IMG/VR virus record: IMGVR_UViG_3300036846_001009
Span: 1-42,293 of that record
Source: a virus
Direction: 5' to 3' (one strand)
DNA: 42,293 nucleotides
The translations under genes and the position numbers were made by a program. The notes beneath the pieces are model-generated. The model was given only the letters and a program-made list of their open reading frames with translations. It was not told the DNA's origin and searched no databases. This document shows positions 39,053-42,293 of the stretch, piece by piece; positions within the stretch are counted from its first letter, which is position 1; each line of letters opens with the position of its first letter.

Positions 39053-39298
39053 ATGAAATTAACTAATAAACAGTATGATTTAGCTAAAAAAGTTTTAACC
39101 GTTGGCGTGCCAGGTGTCACGGCATTTATCGTAACTTTAGGAGGTTTATATGGATTCTCAACAGAAATCATTGTTGGAACGATCACGGCTGCTGCAACTT
39201 TAGCTGGTGTGTTCTTGAATATCGCTAGCAGTCAGTATCAAGATGAACAAAAACCAGATTATGGTGATGGACAGGAGTTTACCGACAAGAAGGAGTAG
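39053..39298 (+). CDS. Phage holin
   Basis: An 81-aa protein with two hydrophobic segments (about 17-36 and 40-58) and a charged C-terminal tail (D-E-Q-K-P-D-Y-G-D-G-Q-E), fitting small Gram-positive phage holins of the phi-LC3/LLH type. AGGAGG precedes the ATG, and a terminator overlaps its end. It would form the lesion that releases the endolysin. Confidence 0.88.
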   Translation: MKLTNKQYDLAKKVLTVGVPGVTAFIVTLGGLYGFSTEIIVGTITAAATLAGVFLNIASSQYQDEQKPDYGDGQEFTDKKE

Positions 39299-39316
39299 CT
39301 GTTAGCTACTCTTTTT
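39293..39316 (+). terminator. Terminator overlapping the holin stop
   Basis: GAGTAGC, loop TGTTA, GCTACTC, then five T. The stem includes the holin's last codons; it would lower endolysin expression relative to holin. Confidence 0.85.
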
Positions 39317-39336
39317 AATTTGAAAGGATGATCAAA

Positions 39337-40119
39337 ATGAATATTGAACAAATGATTAAATGGATGACTGATCGTGAAGGTAAAGTAACCTACTCAATGA
39401 CAAGTCGCTTAGGACCTAAAAGCTATGACTGTTCTTCTGCAGTGTTCTTTTCCATGATAGCTGGCGGGTTCTTACCTAGCGAATCGATGGGAAACACAGA
39501 AACATTATTTGCAATGTCAGGTACTAAACTGAAAAAAATCAGCCGATCAGAAGTGAAACGAGGAGATATCTTCGTTGCTGGTACTCCTGGTCAGTCTAAT
39601 GGGTCAGGTGGGCATACAGGTATTTTCCTAAGCAATAAGAGTTTCATTCATTGTTCGTTTTATTGGAACGGAATCCATACAGATAGCCATGATTCATACA
39701 TGAGTACCCGGTTAACGCATCATTTTTATCGAATTGTTGCATCTGGTGATGTTAAACCTACCGAAAACAACCCTCAGATGATTCATTTAGCAATCGATGG
39801 ACAATTCGGCAATGCTACGGCGAGACGCTTGCAAGAATACTTTGATACTGCGGGTAAAGATGGCATTATAAGCCACCAATACAAGCAAAAGTTTAATCAG
39901 AACGTTTATGCTGCTCAATTCGATAGTTCTTTGATTGGATCAAATGTTGTTGTGGCATTGCAAAAGTATTTGGGTGTAACACAAGATGGTCTAATGGGCC
40001 AAGCGACTATCAAAGCATTCCAAAAACGATTGGGTACTATGCCAGACGGTATTATTAGTCCTGTTTCGAGCATGGTTTCTGCACTACAGAAAGCATTGAA
40101 CAACAACAAATTACCTTAA
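39337..40119 (+). CDS. Endolysin 1: PF05382-type peptidoglycan hydrolase with PG-binding repeats
   Basis: A 260-aa endolysin; ATG 39337 follows AAAGGATGATCAAA. The catalytic domain (about 1-140) is the Amidase_5/PF05382 type: C32 in Y-D-C-S-S-A-V and H93 in G-G-H-T-G form the active site. The C-terminus has two peptidoglycan-binding-1-like repeats (I-D-G-Q-F-G-N-A-T-A-R-R-L-Q and Q-D-G-L-M-G-Q-A-T-I-K-A-F-Q). It lies directly after the holin. Confidence 0.92.
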   Translation: MNIEQMIKWMTDREGKVTYSMTSRLGPKSYDCSSAVFFSMIAGGFLPSESMGNTETLFAMSGTKLKKISRSEVKRGDIFVAGTPGQSNGSGGHTGIFLSNKSFIHCSFYWNGIHTDSHDSYMSTRLTHHFYRIVASGDVKPTENNPQMIHLAIDGQFGNATARRLQEYFDTAGKDGIISHQYKQKFNQNVYAAQFDSSLIGSNVVVALQKYLGVTQDGLMGQATIKAFQKRLGTMPDGIISPVSSMVSALQKALNNNKLP

Positions 40120-40164
40120 AACAATTTCGTAAATAATTGCAAACCATTGATAGGAGTTGTTAGC

Positions 40165-40545
40165 ATGACTAATGAAACTAGGGCACACATTCGCAGTATA
40201 TTATGGCAATATAAAAAAATTGAAAAAACGTTTAGAGAGTTCTCGGATATTATTGCAACTGATAGAAATCCTTATATGGAGTACCCATTAGGTGAAGAAA
40301 ATCCAAGTTGGACAATGAATCAAATTTTGTTTTACAAATCATTTTTAAGAGTGGTCAATGGTGTTCTAGAAGATTCAACACTTGATGTTAGAGATATATT
40401 TTATGTGAAGTATTACAACGGACATTCTAAGAAATGTATAGCGGTTGTAGCTTCGGAAACTTTTCTAAGCGAATCTACTATAAAGAGAAGAGATGCAGAA
40501 TTTATTAATGAAATCGCAAAAAGATTAGGCTGGTTATCGGTTTGA
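40165..40545 (+). CDS. ArpU/DUF722-like transcriptional regulator between the endolysins
   Basis: A 126-aa protein; ATG 40165 follows TAGGAG. Helical N-terminus with Y-K-K-I-E-K-T-F-R-E-F, and a sigma-4-like HTH near the end (C-I-A-V-V-A-S-E-T-F-L-S-E-S-T-I-K-R-R). This is the general make-up of late regulators of the ArpU/RinA/DUF722 group. A second such regulator, inside the lysis module and far from the one at 14716, is unusual. Confidence 0.75.
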   Translation: MTNETRAHIRSILWQYKKIEKTFREFSDIIATDRNPYMEYPLGEENPSWTMNQILFYKSFLRVVNGVLEDSTLDVRDIFYVKYYNGHSKKCIAVVASETFLSESTIKRRDAEFINEIAKRLGWLSV

Positions 40546-40633
40546 CCTCTTTCTATACCCGTTATGGTTTATCCTTTAATTAAGGACGTACGTTCACCAT
40601 GGACGCATGGTTAAAAGAGAGGGGAAATTAAAA

Positions 40634-41521
40634 ATGGCTAGTATCGAAAATATGATCAAATGGTTTAAGGATCGAGAAGGTAAAGTAACTTATTCAATGA
40701 ACTCACGTTTAGGACCAAACAGTTATGACTGTAGTTCGGCTGTGTATTTCTCATTGATTGCGGGAGGTTTCTTACCTTCGGGTACAGGGATTGGAAATAC
40801 AGACTCACTATTTGCGTTAGAAGGTAAATTGCTTACTTCGATTACTCGTTCTGAAGTGAAACGGGGGGACATTTTTGTTGCAGGGTACAAGGGAAACTCT
40901 GGCGGTTCGGATGGACACACTGGGGTTTTTGTTGATAGTACAAATATTATTCATTGTACCTTAGGAGGCGGAAAAAATGGAATCGTAACGACACCAGCTA
41001 CAAATTGGATGGGAGATTATAGTGGATTGCCAGTATACTTTTACCGATTAAAGGGCGCTAATCCTCCATTTAAGTACAAAGTGGATGACGTTGTTTATAT
41101 CAAAAACAATGCCACTCATTACTTTAATGGTGACTTAATTAGTGATAACGATAAGAAACTTGCTGGAAAAGTAACGGGTGTTAAGTATGACGACACCGGT
41201 CGAAATGGTGAGCATAATTTAGTATTTGTAAAACAAGTTCAAACACCTACAATTATTAATCACTGGACCTTAGAACGTGATCTGGAGAAGTGGTCTCCAA
41301 CAACTACCTATATTTCTAATGGTGAAATTGTTAAATTTAAAGCAGCAGCACAGAGAACAGTAGAGGGAACGCTATTGACATCTGCTCAGAAATCAAAAAG
41401 TGTAAAAAAAGTCGATACAATCGATATTGCACCAGTGAATGTTGGTACAGGTACTAGTTATCGTAAGTATAAGCTTGAGGGTATTTCTGGATGGATCTAT
41501 GAAACTGATGTTCAAAAATGA
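40634..41521 (+). CDS. Endolysin 2: same catalytic domain, different C-terminus
   Basis: A 295-aa endolysin; ATG 40634 after GAGAGGGGAAA. The N-terminal 140 residues closely match endolysin 1 (shared D-R-E-G-K-V-T-Y-S-M, S-R-L-G-P, Y-D-C-S-S-A-V and R-S-E-V-K-R-G-D-I-F-V-A-G), with C33 and H95 as active-site residues. The C-terminus is unrelated: two SH3-like units (K-V-D-D-V-V-Y-I-K-N-N-A and T-T-Y-I-S-N-G-E-I-V-K). The pair arose by duplication or by recombination at the catalytic domain. Confidence 0.92.
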   Translation: MASIENMIKWFKDREGKVTYSMNSRLGPNSYDCSSAVYFSLIAGGFLPSGTGIGNTDSLFALEGKLLTSITRSEVKRGDIFVAGYKGNSGGSDGHTGVFVDSTNIIHCTLGGGKNGIVTTPATNWMGDYSGLPVYFYRLKGANPPFKYKVDDVVYIKNNATHYFNGDLISDNDKKLAGKVTGVKYDDTGRNGEHNLVFVKQVQTPTIINHWTLERDLEKWSPTTTYISNGEIVKFKAAAQRTVEGTLLTSAQKSKSVKKVDTIDIAPVNVGTGTSYRKYKLEGISGWIYETDVQK

Positions 41522-41556
41522 CGTTTCAAGTTAATCGTTTAGTATATCCAAATCAC

Positions 41557-41592
41557 AAAAATACCACTCCGCAATGGGAGTGGTATTTTTTT
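41557..41592. terminator. Bidirectional terminator of the late operon
   Basis: AATACCACTCC, loop GCAATG, GGAGTGGTATT with A and T tracts on both sides. A perfect 11-bp stem 36 nt after endolysin 2; it ends the late transcript and also leftward transcription. Confidence 0.93.
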
Positions 41593-41602
41593 ATAAATAA
41601 AT

Positions 41603-41620
41603 AGCCCGCTTTGGCGGGCT
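41603..41620 (+). terminator. Second hairpin after the late operon
   Basis: AGCCCGC, loop TTTG, GCGGGCT. A perfect 7-bp GC-rich stem without a true U-tract, just behind the main terminator; probably back-up. Confidence 0.5.
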
Positions 41621-41639
41621 TGTACATAAAAATGTTCAT

Positions 41640-41744
41640 TTTACTTGCAGTAATTTAGTTTATACTATAGATTAATAGATGCGTGCAATACTTTACGAAG
41701 AGTATTTGGCGGTAATACTTGGGGAAGTGTGCCAATACTCTTCG
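41640..41744 (+). ncRNA. Candidate structured RNA in the post-lysis gap
   Basis: TTTACT (41640-41645), 17 bp, TACTAT (41663-41668) could start a rightward RNA. It would contain CGAAGAGTATTTGGC (41696-41710) pairing with GCCAATACTCTTCG (41731-41744) with a single bulged T, loop of 20 nt. Within it, AATACT recurs three times at spacings near 25. There is no reading frame. Promoter support is modest; the inverted repeat itself is clear. Confidence 0.4.
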
Positions 41745-41894
41745 ATTCTTATATTTTAACATGATTACTATTTATTAGATATTATTGATTAGAAAACCGT
41801 CATAAATTTGTTGAATTTAATTAATAAAAGGTGTAATCTGGTTTCATACCCACAAAGTTTATTTTTTCATTTACACTTCTTTGCTAAATTCACT

Positions 41895-42101
41895 CTAGGC
41901 AGAATAGGGTGGATTTTTTGTTGAAATAAAAACTATGTTCTTGTAGAATGGAATCATAGCCTTAACCGGGGCTACTTTCATTTTATATCTTATTTCAGGC
42001 TCACTCTCTCCGAGGGTGGGTTGTTTTGTACCTTCAGCTAAGTTGATTAGATCGGATGGCACGAAATCGTTCGGTAGTAGGTTCGACGCAGTAAATCCCT
42101 C
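41895..42101 (-). pseudogene. Remnant of a VanY-like D,D-carboxypeptidase (M15)
   Basis: Leftward, in the same frame as and directly after the stop of the HEPN-partner gene, 68 codons stay open until TAG at 41897-41895. There is no start codon before residue 42. The text N-L-L-P-N-D-F-V-P-S-D-L-I-N-L resembles the segment before the catalytic domain of VanY-type carboxypeptidases, and Y-K-M-K-V-A-P-V-K-A-M is like their following helix; the zinc site is missing. It looks like the decayed leftover of a host-envelope gene once carried here. Confidence 0.4.
42000..42026 (+). terminator. Terminator-like hairpin
   Basis: CTCACTCTC, loop TCC, GAGGGTGGG, then TTGTTTTG. Nine pairs with two G-U. It faces rightward, against the Abi operon, and overlaps the VanY-like remnant. 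Confidence 0.45.
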
Positions 42102-42293
42102 TTACTCAGAATCAAGTAGGAGGGATTCTTTGTTAACTTTAAGAAGTTGCATTCCGTGTAGCATTAAAATTTTAGATAAATCTCTTTTACCAATATTTAC
42201 TTTGATAGTTACGAAGTTATCGTAATTTGTTGTAGAGTATCCATAAGATGTTCCAGTGGAATCAAAAGAAATATTTAGCTTTAGTTCTTTTTC
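42102..42293 (-). CDS. HEPN-like partner protein, C-terminal part (start at 535 across the junction)
   Basis: Bases 42166-42102 encode the last 21 residues of the gene that starts at 535 and end with TAA; 42167-42293 merely repeat bases 1-127. The end of the gene is marked by an inverted repeat AATCCCTC (42094-42101) and GAGGGATT (42119-42126) without a U-tract. See the entry at 1-535 for the full protein. Confidence 0.8.
   Translation of the reverse strand, partial: EKELKLNISFDSTGTSYGYSTTNYDNFVTIKVNIGKRDLSKILMLHGMQLLKVNKESLLLDSE
42167..42293. repeat. Terminal direct repeat, right copy (circular overlap)
   Basis: Identical to 1-127. Removing one copy gives the 42,166-bp circle. Confidence 0.93.

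Noticed and set aside
42061-42100. tRNA-like T-loop text (GGTTCGA)
   Set aside because: No acceptor, D or anticodon arms can be folded around it; it falls in the VanY-like remnant.
42016-42225. Rightward 69-codon frame across the contig end
   Set aside because: It is antisense to the HEPN-partner gene, has no proper ribosome site, and exists only because the window is cut open.
1-42293. CRISPR arrays, complete IS elements, rRNA or tRNA genes
   Set aside because: I saw no regularly spaced repeats, no transposase and no foldable tRNA anywhere in the window.

Overview
This window reads as one complete temperate siphovirus genome (Caudoviricetes) of a low-GC Gram-positive host, most likely an Enterococcus. 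The host call rests on the style of the integrase, the two PF05382-type endolysins and the tail modules, and on the A+T-rich sequence with AGGAGG-type ribosome binding sites; it is an inference, not a database match. Bases 1-127 are repeated exactly at 42167-42293, so the window is a circular molecule of 42,166 bp cut at an arbitrary point, and one gene is split by the cut.

Layout, opened at the attachment site (about 2694-2910). Going right: leftward lysogeny genes (integrase, surface lipoprotein, ImmA-like protein, CI-like repressor), then the divergent switch at 5899-5985 with three or four related operators. The rightward early operon follows (Cro-like protein, excisionase-like HTH protein, small unknowns, an HUH-type Rep preceded by three hairpins, a RecU-like resolvase and a MazG-like protein). 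It is interrupted by a leftward membrane-protein gene. From 11518 to 14144 there is a leftward accessory island of small genes, terminators and compact promoter-hairpin-terminator units that may be small RNAs.

The rightward late block starts near 14195: ArpU-like late regulator, an apparent moron at 15491, HNH nuclease, possible cos region, TerS, TerL, a leftward membrane-protein gene inserted between TerL and portal, HK97-type portal, ClpP-like protease and capsid, connectors, major tail protein, the gpG/gpGT frameshift pair, tape measure, Dit, a Tal protein ending in a calcineurin-like phosphoesterase domain, a repeat-rich receptor-binding protein, and the lysis genes. There are two endolysins with the same catalytic domain and different binding domains.

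Past the lysis genes, on the attR side of the prophage, lie a decayed VanY-like gene and the most interesting locus: a leftward operon with a short structured RNA, an AbiF/AbiD-like HEPN protein, and a second, translationally coupled protein with its own R-x4-H motif. This is a candidate RNA-regulated HEPN defence or toxin-antitoxin system in the usual place for lysogenic conversion genes. Its second gene is visible only when the circle is closed. Next to it is a three-gene cassette whose promoter carries a LexA (SOS) box.
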